Shown here in pieces: positions 32,762 to 41,453 of a DNA stretch of 64,000 bases; the first letter of the stretch is position 1; every line of letters begins with the position of its first letter. The DNA is from Candidatus Defluviilinea gracilis (lineage in GTDB: Bacteria; Chloroflexota; Anaerolineae; Anaerolineales; Villigracilaceae). Both the position numbers and the translations under genes were made by a program. The notes beneath the pieces were generated by a model. It worked only from the letters and a program-made list of their open reading frames with translations, searched no databases and had not been told where the DNA came from. The stretch is taken from contig JADJWS010000001.1 in NCBI GenBank assembly GCA_016716235.1, positions 1,426,001-1,490,000 of the forward strand. The letters are read 5' to 3'.

Positions 32762-33982
32762 ATGGATACCATCGAAACGATCATCGTCGGCGGCGGGCAG
32801 GCGGGGCTCGCCACAAGTTATCACCTCAAACAACTGGGGCGCGAGCATGTGGTCTTCGAGCAGGCGGAAAAAGCGGGCAATGCCTGGCGCAACGACCGTT
32901 GGGACTCGTTCACCTTTGTCACCCCCAATTGGACGATCCAACTCCCTGGCGCGGAGTACGATGGCGATAACCCAGACGGGTTTCTGCCAAAGGACGAGAT
33001 CGTCGCTTATTTTGAGCGATACATCCAGAAGTTCGATTTGCCTGTGCGGTTTAAAACGTCGGTGTTGGAAGTCGCCCCAATGGACGGAGGCGGGTATCAG
33101 GTCAGGACTGAAGCGGAAGTTTATCAAGCGAAAAATGTGGTCATCGCCACAGGTTCCTTCCAAAAGCCGAAGATTCCCGCGTTCAGTAAAAACATCTCAG
33201 CAGACATTTTGCAGATCCATTCGGGGAAGTATCGGAATCCGAGCCAACTGCCCGAGGGTGCGGTTCTCGTTGTGGGTTCGGCGCAATCGGGAATGCAGAT
33301 CGCGGAGGAACTGTATCAAAGCGGACGCAAGGTGTTTCTTTGCACGGGTTCCGCGCCGCGCGCGCCGCGTCGGTATCGCGGTAAGGAGATTTTTCACTGG
33401 CTGCGCGATACCAAATTCAACGATCAGACCCCCGACAAACTTCCATCGCTCAAAGCGCGGCTGGGCGGAAACCCACAAGTGACTGGAAAGAACGGCGGGC
33501 ACAGCCTGAATCTACATCAATTTGCGCGCGACGGCGTGACCCTGCTCGGTCACATCGCGGATGCGCAGGGCGGCAAGGTGATGGTGAAACCTGACCTGAA
33601 AGAAAACCTTGCCAAATCGGATCAGGGCGAGAAAAATATCGCCGCGATGATCGATAAATATATCGAAGCGAACAGCATTGACGCTCCGCAGGAATCCCTG
33701 CCTGAGTTGCAGGATGGGTATGCGGCAGAGATCGTCACTGAACTCGATCTGAAAGCCGTGAATGTCCATTCGATCATCTGGGCGATGGGCTATACCTCTG
33801 ATTACAGTCTGGTGAAACTGCCCGTCGTTGACGAAGACGGCTTCCCCATTACACAGCGCGGCGTGACGCAATACTCAGGTCTGTACTTCATTGGCATGAA
33901 CTGGCTGAGCACGCGCAAGTCTGTGACCATGATGGGCGTGAGAGAGGATGTGGAATTTATTATTGCAGACATGACGAAGTAG
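32762..33982 (+). CDS. Flavin-dependent monooxygenase, CzcO-like
   Basis: A 406-residue flavoprotein: FAD site ETIIVGGGQAGLATSYHLKQ, NAWRNDRWDSFTFVTPNWTI, an ATGSF segment (VVIATGSFQKPKIPAF), the NADPH site VLVVGSAQSGMQIAEELYQS and a final IIWAMGYTSDYSLV and GLYFIGMNWLSTRKS. The arrangement matches CzcO-like and related flavin-containing monooxygenases that oxidise small molecules. GTGAGG ahead of the ATG is the tail of displaced ettA copy F, so the gene may have been joined to that position by the last insertion event. Substrate unknown. Confidence 0.85.
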   Translation: MDTIETIIVGGGQAGLATSYHLKQLGREHVVFEQAEKAGNAWRNDRWDSFTFVTPNWTIQLPGAEYDGDNPDGFLPKDEIVAYFERYIQKFDLPVRFKTSVLEVAPMDGGGYQVRTEAEVYQAKNVVIATGSFQKPKIPAFSKNISADILQIHSGKYRNPSQLPEGAVLVVGSAQSGMQIAEELYQSGRKVFLCTGSAPRAPRRYRGKEIFHWLRDTKFNDQTPDKLPSLKARLGGNPQVTGKNGGHSLNLHQFARDGVTLLGHIADAQGGKVMVKPDLKENLAKSDQGEKNIAAMIDKYIEANSIDAPQESLPELQDGYAAEIVTELDLKAVNVHSIIWAMGYTSDYSLVKLPVVDEDGFPITQRGVTQYSGLYFIGMNWLSTRKSVTMMGVREDVEFIIADMTK

Positions 33983-34042
33983 TTCGCAGTTTTCCAATTG
34001 CTTCGCGCTGAATTCCCGTTATACTCCTGCCCAGAGGCTTTT

Positions 34043-34447
34043 ATGAAAAAAACTTTCGCTATAATATTGCTCGCAAGTTTGCTGATAGGTTGCTCCACAC
34101 TAACTCCAACACCAACTCCAAACCCGGCAGGCAACACCAGACCCGCGCTCACAGACCCTGCTCAACCCATCGAAGTGCGGGCGGGTGATGTATTCCACAT
34201 TGTCGTTGACTCAAACCCATCCACGGGCTATCACTGGGACATTGTCGGCGAACTCAGCGGAGTGGAATTTGTCTCCACCGAATACACGGCAGACGAACCG
34301 GTCATGCCCGGCTCTGGCGGCGTGGATGTGTGGACCTTCAAAGCCGCTTCCGCAGGGCAGACGCAGATCACCCTCGGCAGTTATCCGCCTGACCCGAATG
34401 TCACTGAGCCTGCTCGAACCGTTACCTTTAGCATCGTGGTTCAGTGA
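34043..34447 (+). CDS. Chagasin-family (I42) protease inhibitor lipoprotein
   Basis: I start at the ATG at 34043 (MKKTFAIILLASLLIGCSTL), which makes a lipoprotein signal peptide with the lipobox LLIGC. After a Thr/Pro-rich linker comes the chagasin fold, with the diagnostic loop NPSTGYHWDIV and later GSGGVDVWTFKAASAGQTQI and the strand RTVTFSIVV. Chagasin proteins block papain-type cysteine peptidases. The 134-residue product would be anchored on the outer face of the cytoplasmic membrane. A stem-loop terminator follows directly. Confidence 0.88.
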   Translation: MKKTFAIILLASLLIGCSTLTPTPTPNPAGNTRPALTDPAQPIEVRAGDVFHIVVDSNPSTGYHWDIVGELSGVEFVSTEYTADEPVMPGSGGVDVWTFKAASAGQTQITLGSYPPDPNVTEPARTVTFSIVVQ

Positions 34448-34457
34448 TCGCTTACAA

Positions 34458-34493
34458 AAAGAGACAGTCACTTTCGAAAGCGACTGTCTCTTT
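34458..34493 (+). terminator. Stem-loop terminator after the chagasin-like gene
   Basis: AAAGAGACAGTC pairs with GACTGTCTCTTT around ACTTTCGAAAGC, which itself can pair. An A-run precedes and a TTTG follows. It lies 11 bases after the stop codon. Confidence 0.85.
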
Positions 34494-34506
34494 GATTCTG
34501 AGCGTT

Positions 34507-34626
34507 TGATTACCTTACACAATGCTTTTGGGACGCAGAAAAACGCTGATTTTCGCTGATTCAAAAATAATCATCTGCGTTTTCAGCGTGAATCAGCGTC
34601 CCGATTTTGAAAGTGTAAGGTAATCA
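34507..34626. mobile_element. MITE-like element with terminal inverted repeats and 9-bp direct flanks
   Basis: The ends TGATTACCTTACAC and GTGTAAGGTAATCA are exact inverse of each other, the interior is also palindromic (GGGACGC/GCGTCCC; CAGCGTGAATCAGCG and CGCTGATTTTCGCTG), and TCTGAGCGT lies just outside on both sides (34497-34505 and 34628-34636). No gene fits inside 120 bp. A related copy with the same right end lies at 39344-39527. Confidence 0.75.
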
Positions 34627-34643
34627 GTCTGAGCGTCTAATTT

Positions 34644-35153
34644 CTATTTCACCACAATGAAGAAATTATTGGGCACGTGGAATGAGAAGCCGATATAGGT
34701 GATCAACGCGGCGGCGAAAGCGATCCAAACGAATGCTTTGGCTGTGGGGCGAAATTCGACATTTTCTAAATTGTCATCCAGGCTAAAAGCGAAAAACAAG
34801 CCAACGAGAGTTAGCGCCAGCGAGTAGGGAAGTTCAAAACTACCAAGACTGATCCCCAAGGCATCGGGGATGAACCAGATGACAATGGACATCCACGGGA
34901 AAGACGAGGCGATCAACATGCGCGAATACCAGAAAGTGGGTTTCAAATCCTTGCGGCGCAGGAAATAGTCAATGACGCTCACAACCAGATAGGCATAGAA
35001 ATACATCTTCATGTGGGCGTAGACCGATTCGATGCCTTCGCCGAGGATCGCCGCGAGAGTCCCGCCGCCCAAGATATCGTAGATCTGATGGAAGACGACA
35101 AACAACAAGTAGCCTGCAATCAGCTTCCACCACGCAAAATTCGGTTTCATCAC
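34644..35153 (-). CDS. Hypothetical membrane protein
   Basis: A 169-residue protein with five likely membrane segments (KLIAGYLLFVVFHQIYDILG; AYLVVSVIDYFL; ASSFPWMSIVIWFIPDALG; LALTLVGLFFAFS; AFVWIAFAAALITYIGF). I recognise no family. The start ATG at 35153 (MMKPNFAWWK) is the best candidate. Transcribed opposite to the kinase gene at 35443 with a gap of about 290 bases that has no other gene. Confidence 0.6.
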   Translation of the reverse strand: MMKPNFAWWKLIAGYLLFVVFHQIYDILGGGTLAAILGEGIESVYAHMKMYFYAYLVVSVIDYFLRRKDLKPTFWYSRMLIASSFPWMSIVIWFIPDALGISLGSFELPYSLALTLVGLFFAFSLDDNLENVEFRPTAKAFVWIAFAAALITYIGFSFHVPNNFFIVVK

Positions 35154-35442
35154 ACCAACTCCAAAGGTGAATTTTCTTATTCGATCCCTTGCTCAACCAC
35201 ACAGTCCATAAGGCGCTTGACCTGCGCCGCCTTCGAGGCAGGTAGAAACGCTCTTTTCTCTATGGCAAAAATGACTTTTGCAAGACGCCTATTATATTTG
35301 CAATGGCGAAGTCTAACAATGGCTGGTCTGCGCCTCTGTATCGTGTACAATACATTAATCAAATCAATGGACAACTCGGCTGGTCCATCTCGGCATTGTA
35401 TCCCAGAAAAAGATCGCTCATTGCCGACCCACGAGATATGCA

Positions 35443-37782
35443 ATGGAATGGCTCCAAAAGCATCGAAAACAAATCCTGTATGTGATTGGGTACTCTGCGC
35501 TCGCCGTATTTTTAGATTTGGCAAGCGGGGCATTTGTCCTCCAAACGGGACTCGCCATCTGTTACCCTCCCGCTGGTTTGTACCTGGCGGCAATCCTTTT
35601 ACTGGGCTGGCGGGCATTGCCGTTGGCGTTCATCAACCCTGTTTTTTCAGTGCTGGTTACGCTTCACTCCCCGGACATTCCTCTCATCGCGGTGATTGGC
35701 ATCGGGCTTGCGTCCATGGTTTCGCCCGCCATTGCGCTTTCCCTGCTGAGAAAATTTTCCCCTGCCGCGATCCGTCTGCAAACCGTGCGGGATGTGGCGG
35801 GGTTCTCCTTCGTCTCGTGTTTTGCCGTTCTGGTCGAATGCCTGATCGCCGCCTCCGTCTATGTGCTGACCGGGCTCAGCGCGTGGGAAGCATTCGGCAC
35901 AATCGCAACGGGCTGGTGGATCTCCAATGTCATTCCCTATCTTACGCTGACGATAGTCATCCTCCTATGGCGGCAAGGACGGACTTCTCGTGAGTTCTTA
36001 TCGGATTACCGGACCAAGAGCCAGGCAGTGTTGATTTTGGCAAGCATGCCGTTCGCCATCCTGATCGCTTTCTCTACAAAAGATGACATATCAGTATCGC
36101 GCTTGTACGTGGCGCTCCTGCCCATTCTGTGGGCGGCTCTGATCGGCGGTATCACTGGCGCGGCATGGGCGTCTCTGGTGATGACCGCGGGCATTCTTGT
36201 GTTAGCGCCGGGTTTGATGATCGAACCAGAACTCATTGTGGAGGCGCAATTCTTCCTGCTTGCTTCCACGCTGGCTGGGTTGTTGACCGGGGGCATTGTT
36301 ACAGAACGCCGACAAGCAGAATCTGCCTTGCGCGAAAGCGAAGAAAAGTACCGCGCCATTTTTGAGAATGCCATAGACGGTATTTTTCAAAGCTCGCCCG
36401 AGGAACGCTTCCTCAAAATCAACCCCGCAATGGCGAATATGTACGGGTTCGAATCGCCGGAGGCGATGATCTGCGAGGTCACCGATATCGCAACCCAATT
36501 GATTGTGGAACCGCGCCAGAGGGATGAACTCGCTCGCCGCTTGGCGGCTGGCGAACAGGTTGCCGGTTTTGAAATGCTCAATTATCGCAGAGATCGATCT
36601 ACGTTCTGGATCTCCATGAACATACAAGCCGTCCGCGACGCCGGGGGAAACATCCTGTATTACGAAGGCACCCTGGAAGATATTACCAAACGCAAACAAG
36701 CGCTGGAAGCCATCATTGCCAGTGAAGAAAAATACCGCTCGCTGGTCGAAAACCGCGAGATCATTATCATGACGATCGACCTCGAAGAGAAACTGCAATT
36801 CATGAATCACACGGCGGAAGGCTACAGCCTGGAACAAGTGCTAGGCTCAAGTATCCATGATTTCATATCGCCGGAATCCCAGAGCATGGTGAAGCGGAAG
36901 TTCAGGAATGTGATCGAAAATAAAAAGGCTGAGGCTTATGAATTGCAGGGACCCGGCGCGCACGGTCCTCAGACGTGGTATTCCACCAACGTCAGCCCCA
37001 TTTTTGCGGATGGGAAGGTGGTCGGCTTGACGTTGTTGACCATGGATATTACCGAGCGTAAGCAGGCAGAAGCCGAACAGGCGCGTTTGATCGCGGAACT
37101 CGAAAGCAAAAACGCGGAGTTGACGCGCTTCGTCTATACGGTATCGCACGACCTCAAATCTCCGCTGGTCACGATCAACGGCTACCTCGGCTATATCGAA
37201 GAGGATGCGCGCTCCGGCAACCTGAAGCGATTAATGCGGGACACCCGCCGCATTCAAGACGCCACCAACAAAATGCACGCGCTCCTCACGGAACTGCTCG
37301 AACTTTCGCGCATCGGACGAGTGATGAACGCGGCTGAAGATGTTCCCTTTGCGGATATCGTAAAAGACGCGCTGGAGATCACGCGCGGGCAATTGGAATC
37401 AAGACGCGTCACGATTCGGATCCAACCCGACCTGCCCACAATCCATGGAGATCGCCAGCGCCTGATCGAAGTTTTACAAAACCTGCTGGATAACGCCGCC
37501 AAATACATGGGCGCGCAACCCGAACCGCAGATCGAGATCGGGCAATACGGCGAAGTGGACGGCAAGTCCATCTTCTTTGTCAAAGACAACGGCACCGGCA
37601 TCGCGCCTGAATATCATGAGCGCGTCTTCGGCTTGTTCAATAAACTCGATTCGTCGTCGGACGGCACAGGGATCGGGCTTGCCCTCGTGAAGAGAATTAT
37701 TGAGGTGCATGAAGGCAGAATTTGGGTGGAGAGCGAGTTGGGCAAAGGCTCCACATTTTATTTCACTCTGCTGGCGAAATAG
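35443..37782 (+). CDS. MASE1-PAS-PAS sensor histidine kinase
   Basis: A 779-residue kinase. Residues 1 to about 290 are a MASE1-type membrane sensor (LDLASGAFVLQTGLAICYPP, then GWWISNVIPYLTL). Two PAS domains follow (SEEKYRAIFENAIDGIFQSS near 300; SEEKYRSLVENREIIIMTID near 430). The HisKA motif is VYTVSHDLKSPLVTINGYLG, with catalytic His, and the ATPase has QNLLDNAAKYMG, VKDNGTGIAPEYHERVFGLF and GTGIGLALVKRII. The C-terminal 210 residues are strikingly like those of the kinase at 39713. No response regulator lies next to it. Signal is unknown; a cytoplasmic PAS ligand or the membrane sensor may be used. Confidence 0.88.
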   Translation: MEWLQKHRKQILYVIGYSALAVFLDLASGAFVLQTGLAICYPPAGLYLAAILLLGWRALPLAFINPVFSVLVTLHSPDIPLIAVIGIGLASMVSPAIALSLLRKFSPAAIRLQTVRDVAGFSFVSCFAVLVECLIAASVYVLTGLSAWEAFGTIATGWWISNVIPYLTLTIVILLWRQGRTSREFLSDYRTKSQAVLILASMPFAILIAFSTKDDISVSRLYVALLPILWAALIGGITGAAWASLVMTAGILVLAPGLMIEPELIVEAQFFLLASTLAGLLTGGIVTERRQAESALRESEEKYRAIFENAIDGIFQSSPEERFLKINPAMANMYGFESPEAMICEVTDIATQLIVEPRQRDELARRLAAGEQVAGFEMLNYRRDRSTFWISMNIQAVRDAGGNILYYEGTLEDITKRKQALEAIIASEEKYRSLVENREIIIMTIDLEEKLQFMNHTAEGYSLEQVLGSSIHDFISPESQSMVKRKFRNVIENKKAEAYELQGPGAHGPQTWYSTNVSPIFADGKVVGLTLLTMDITERKQAEAEQARLIAELESKNAELTRFVYTVSHDLKSPLVTINGYLGYIEEDARSGNLKRLMRDTRRIQDATNKMHALLTELLELSRIGRVMNAAEDVPFADIVKDALEITRGQLESRRVTIRIQPDLPTIHGDRQRLIEVLQNLLDNAAKYMGAQPEPQIEIGQYGEVDGKSIFFVKDNGTGIAPEYHERVFGLFNKLDSSSDGTGIGLALVKRIIEVHEGRIWVESELGKGSTFYFTLLAK

Positions 37783-37829
37783 AATCCAAGCGGTTGGCTT
37801 GATGATTAGACTGTATTGGCAATATGGAA

Positions 37830-37872
37830 AACCGCCCCGAAGGTTGGCATCGAAAAAGCCTTCGGGGCGGTT
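37830..37872. terminator. Bidirectional stem-loop terminator
   Basis: AACCGCCCCGAAGG pairs with CCTTCGGGGCGGTT around a 15-base loop, with AAAA before and TTGTTT after. It lies between the convergent kinase (35443-37782) and anti-sigma gene (37902-38690) and serves both. Confidence 0.85.
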
Positions 37873-37901
37873 GTTTCACAATTGGGCGCGGTTTATTATC
37901 C

Positions 37902-38690
37902 CTAGCGAATCCCTTCCGCTAGTTTGATAAGATCGTCGCGGGTGAGGTTCATGCCGTTGTAGACCAGTTCAAAGATGGCGACATCATTCTTCCAGCGCAA
38001 TGTCTTGGCAAAGGGGATTGGGTTCCAGACTGGACCGCTGTCGGTCAATTCCCAAACGCCTTCCACGTACTCGCCTGTCAGGTCGCCGATCTGCGCGGTT
38101 TGAATATCGGCGCTGTTGCCAGCCAGGTTGCCGCCCAGCATGGTTTCGCATGGTTGGCTGATGTCGCCGCAGGGCGCGTAAAATTCCAGCGGCTGTTGCC
38201 AGAGCGAGAGTTCGGTAAACTCCGCGCGTGGACCAAACGCCTGCGCCACGATGTGATATTTCTCGTCGTAGGATGCGCCGACAAATAGCATGCCAGCGGG
38301 CGCGTCTATCGGGCTGAGAACGTCGTAGCCCGCCAGCGCTTCCGCTTCTTGCACTGAATATTTGAAAGGCGACTCGGGCGAGGTTGGCGCGGGCGGAGTC
38401 TTCTGCCAGTCTTGAAGCGGATAGCTGTCTTGATCGGCGCGCGCGAAGAATTGGAAAATGTTTTGCGCGAAGGCGCGTCCCTGCGGGGTGATGAAGGCGA
38501 GCGTCAGCATGGCGATGACCGCCAGGGTGGCGTAGGCGAGGCGCGATTTGATTGCGTTCATTTTTGCTCCTTGTTGGATATGGCTCTCAACCAGGCGGGC
38601 TTTCACGGTCTGCCACAGGCGAATTTCGGAAGCTGGGATTTTGTTTTCCAACGCATCCTGTAAAAGGGTTTGGAGGCTTTTCTGATCCAT
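37902..38690 (-). CDS. Membrane anti-sigma factor-like protein with DUF4367-like domain
   Basis: A 262-residue protein with a short cytoplasmic part (MDQKSLQTLLQDALENKIPA), one membrane segment (LAYATLAVIAMLTLAFITPQ) and an outer domain that includes YSVQEAEALAGYDVLSPIDA, like the DUF4367 proteins that follow ECF sigma genes. The outer domain has two Cys (APCGDISQPCETM) that may pair. It begins 2 bases after the sigma-factor stop, so it is co-transcribed and likely sequesters that sigma factor. I see no zinc-binding HxxxCxxC motif, so it is not a ZAS-type anti-sigma factor. Confidence 0.75.
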   Translation of the reverse strand: MDQKSLQTLLQDALENKIPASEIRLWQTVKARLVESHIQQGAKMNAIKSRLAYATLAVIAMLTLAFITPQGRAFAQNIFQFFARADQDSYPLQDWQKTPPAPTSPESPFKYSVQEAEALAGYDVLSPIDAPAGMLFVGASYDEKYHIVAQAFGPRAEFTELSLWQQPLEFYAPCGDISQPCETMLGGNLAGNSADIQTAQIGDLTGEYVEGVWELTDSGPVWNPIPFAKTLRWKNDVAIFELVYNGMNLTRDDLIKLAEGIR

Positions 38691-38692
38691 GA

Positions 38693-39250
38693 TTATCTCC
38701 TGTCGTCGGCGATCAATTCACTCAGGCGTTTGCGCGCGTCTCTCAGCCACCATTTGATGGAACTGAGCGGGCGATCCATCTTTGCGGACATGTCCGCTTC
38801 GCTCATGTCGAGGTAGTAGCGCATCGCGATGACGGCGCGTTGTTCGGGCGGCAGGCGTTGGATGGCTTGCAAAATATTTTCGCGCGCCTGCTTCGCTTCC
38901 AGCGTTGGCTCAGGCTGGGGAGCCGAATCAACTAACAGCGCGGAAAGAGCCGAAGCGTCTTCATCCAGTTCGTCCAGCGAGGCGTGGCGTTTCATCCGCT
39001 TGGCGAGTTTGAGCGCGTCGTGGACGACGATGCGGAAAAACCACGGGGGAAAGGGGCGCGTTTCGTCGAATTGATGGATGCGTTCGGCGATTTTGACGAA
39101 CGCCGACTGCGCCGCATCCTCCGCCGAGGCGCGCTCTTGCGTGATTAAGTATGCGGTATGCACCGCCTTTGCCTGATAGCGATTGACCAGCGTTTCGAGA
39201 CCGTTGAGTTTGCCTTGTTTGAGTAGCGCGATTGCGATTCGATCTTCCAT
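38693..39250 (-). CDS. ECF-type RNA polymerase sigma factor
   Basis: A 185-residue sigma factor. Region 2 runs through LVNRYQAKAVHTAYLITQER, EDAAQSAFVKIAERIHQFDE and RPFPPWFFRIVVHDALKLAK; region 4 is LQAIQRLPPEQRAVIAMRYY followed by LDMSEADMSAKMDRPLSSIK and WWLRDARKRL. Expressed with the anti-sigma gene downstream, it should control an envelope or stress regulon, probably including its own promoter. The region upstream of the start has AT-rich sequence but no clear ECF-type AAC box that I can confirm. Confidence 0.9.
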   Translation of the reverse strand: MEDRIAIALLKQGKLNGLETLVNRYQAKAVHTAYLITQERASAEDAAQSAFVKIAERIHQFDETRPFPPWFFRIVVHDALKLAKRMKRHASLDELDEDASALSALLVDSAPQPEPTLEAKQARENILQAIQRLPPEQRAVIAMRYYLDMSEADMSAKMDRPLSSIKWWLRDARKRLSELIADDRR

Positions 39251-39343
39251 GCACGGACCTTTCGGGAGAATTCTCTACTTATATTATCCGTTCGAGCGGG
39301 AAAAGATAGCGGGTTTTCGCTGTAGTAGGCAAAACCGTTTTGT

Positions 39344-39527
39344 TGGACGCAGACCCTTGCACCGCCCGCAAGGGCAGATGTAAACGCTGATTTCGCTGAT
39401 TCAAAAGAAATAGGATTTACGCAATTGAGCCTGTTGCGCCACTGCCCGCCAACTGCGTAAGTCCTGAGAAAGAAAATCTGCGTTTTCTGCGTGGATCAGC
39501 GTCCCAATTTTTATAGTGTAAGGTAAT
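39344..39527. repeat. MITE-like repeat with a second repeat nested inside; sole content of the 39251-39712 gap
   Basis: The right end (CAGCGTCCCAATTTTTATAG, then TGTAAGGTAATC) and the CGCTGATTTCGCTGATTC core match the element at 34507-34626. The left inverted end (GATTACCTTACAC) is missing. Inside, at about 39409-39468, sits a different inverted repeat (TAGGATTTACGCAATTG ... CAACTGCGTAAGTCCTGA). The rest of this 460-base gap has no gene that I can support. Confidence 0.7.
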
Positions 39528-39712
39528 CTGGCGATTGATACAGTTCGCTTTGCTGATGGATGATGAGGCGCGAAGTGTTGCAATACTAAATTTGGGCTTG
39601 AAGCCGCGTCAACTGTGCAGTAAGATAATGCCGGAACAAAATGATTTGTCTCGATTATAAAACCACGGCGCTTCTCAACTCGGCGGCAACGAAGGACTTT
39701 TGGCGTTAACCC

Positions 39713-41350
39713 ATGCGCTCTACGGAAAACTCTCAGTCTCCAGATACCACCTTTCTGGAGATCTTCGACAAAAACCCGGTGGCTATTGTTGTTTCTAACG
39801 CGGCGGGGCAGGTTGTTTTTGCGAACGCGCAATCTCATCGCTTGCTTGGTTACGAGGCGGGCGAGTTGATCGGAATAAGCATCGAGCAGTTGGCGCCCGA
39901 GAATATCCGCGTTGCGCACGAGCGCAGTCGCGCGGCTTTCAACCAAAAACCCTCCGCCCGCCCGATGATGGGGCGGGAACTCACGGCGCGGCGAAAAGAT
40001 GGCGGGCTGTTTCCGGTCGAGATCGGGTTGGTGCCGTTGACGTTGGGCGCGGATACCCTCATTCTGGCTTCGATCATGGAACTGACCGAACTCAAACAGT
40101 TGGAGCAGGAAGCCAAACGACGCGCCAGTGAAGTGACCCTGCTCTACCGCCTGGGGCTGGCGCTTGCCAGCGGGGATGATCTGTATCACGCCCTGCGCGC
40201 ATTTGCGAATGAGTTGAGGCAGGTCATCAGCGCGGATGCCTTTCACATCGGGTTGTACGATTCGGAAACCGATATTTTTTCTTATTCCCTCTTCCTCAAT
40301 TTGGATGAAGATATCCAGCCGCCATCGCGTAAATTGCTCGAGAAGCCGGGGCTGGCGGCGGAGGTTATCTCCGGCAGGAAAACGATCTATCTTGAAGATA
40401 TTAACGATCCCCAAGTACGGCGCGACCATCATATGCTCGTGATCGTCGAAGCGCCGGTCCGTTCGTATCTCGGCATCCCGCTTGTGTTGGATGACCGCGT
40501 GATCGGAATTATGTCGGTGCAATCGCTTCAACCTGGGGCGTACTCGCAAGAGCAGATCCGCCTGTTGGAAACCATCGCAACGCAGGTTTCCATCACCATC
40601 GAGAAATCGCGTTTGCTCGAACAATTGCAACGGGAACTTGCCGAACGCAGGCTGTTGATCGACGAACTGGAGAATAAGAACGCGGAACTGGAACGGTTTA
40701 CCTACACAGTGTCGCACGATCTCAAGTCTCCGCTGGTGACGATCAGCGGCTTTCTTGAATTTCTGGAGCAATCTGCCGCAACAGGAGATATGGCACGGTT
40801 CAAGAAAGATAAGAAGCGCATACGAGACGCCGTCAGCCGCATGCAAGACATGCTTGGCGAACTGCTCGAACTTTCGCGCCTGGGCCGCGTTATGAACGAA
40901 CCAGCCAGCATCCCTTTTGGCGACTTGACGCGGGAGGCGCTGGAACTGGCGCGCGGCAGGGTGGATGAAAGAGGGATCGTTGTGTACATTCAGCCAAACC
41001 TTCCCTCCGTCCGCGTGGATAAGCCGCGCCTGATCGAAGTTATGCAAAATCTGCTGGATAACGCCGCCAAATATATGGGCGCCCAGGCAAAACCTCGTAT
41101 CGAGGTGGGGCATCAGGGCGTGGAGGACGATAAACCTATTTTCTTTGTGCGCGATAATGGCATGGGAATCCCGCCTGAGCATCACGAGCGCATCTTTGGG
41201 CTTTTCAATAAACTCGACCCTACCAGCGAGGGCACGGGGATTGGGCTTGCCCTGGTGAAACGCATCATCGAATTGCACGGCGGCAGGATTTGGATCGAGA
41301 GCAAAGCGGGGCATGGCTCCACCTTTTATTTCACCTTACCGCGCGGATAG
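39713..41350 (+). CDS. PAS-GAF sensor histidine kinase
   Basis: A 545-residue soluble kinase: PAS domain near residues 10-130 (FLEIFDKNPVAIVVSNAAGQ, LGYEAGELIGISIEQLAPEN), a GAF domain near 145-300 (LYRLGLALASGDDLYHALRA, YLGIPLVLDDRVIGIMSVQS), HisKA with FTYTVSHDLKSPLVTISGF and an ATPase with QNLLDNAAKYMG, RDNGMGIPPEHHERIFGL and GTGIGLALVKRII. Its C-terminal 210 residues align well with those of the 35443 kinase. It lacks membrane segments, so it senses a cytoplasmic signal or ligand, and no response regulator is encoded nearby. Confidence 0.88.
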   Translation: MRSTENSQSPDTTFLEIFDKNPVAIVVSNAAGQVVFANAQSHRLLGYEAGELIGISIEQLAPENIRVAHERSRAAFNQKPSARPMMGRELTARRKDGGLFPVEIGLVPLTLGADTLILASIMELTELKQLEQEAKRRASEVTLLYRLGLALASGDDLYHALRAFANELRQVISADAFHIGLYDSETDIFSYSLFLNLDEDIQPPSRKLLEKPGLAAEVISGRKTIYLEDINDPQVRRDHHMLVIVEAPVRSYLGIPLVLDDRVIGIMSVQSLQPGAYSQEQIRLLETIATQVSITIEKSRLLEQLQRELAERRLLIDELENKNAELERFTYTVSHDLKSPLVTISGFLEFLEQSAATGDMARFKKDKKRIRDAVSRMQDMLGELLELSRLGRVMNEPASIPFGDLTREALELARGRVDERGIVVYIQPNLPSVRVDKPRLIEVMQNLLDNAAKYMGAQAKPRIEVGHQGVEDDKPIFFVRDNGMGIPPEHHERIFGLFNKLDPTSEGTGIGLALVKRIIELHGGRIWIESKAGHGSTFYFTLPRG

Positions 41351-41453
41351 TTTTCTCCAGCCGCTCTCGCCCATGGCTTGGGCTACATTGCAGATTAGTT
41401 AACCGGCATCTCGAAAAAACGGCGGGTGATACAATCGAATTCTAAGGCAACCT

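Noticed and set aside
39401..41314. A 637-codon open frame on the minus strand opposite the PAS-GAF kinase
   Set aside because: It lies fully antisense to a kinase with clear motifs, has no recognisable domain and its composition is that of a shadow frame in GC-rich coding DNA.
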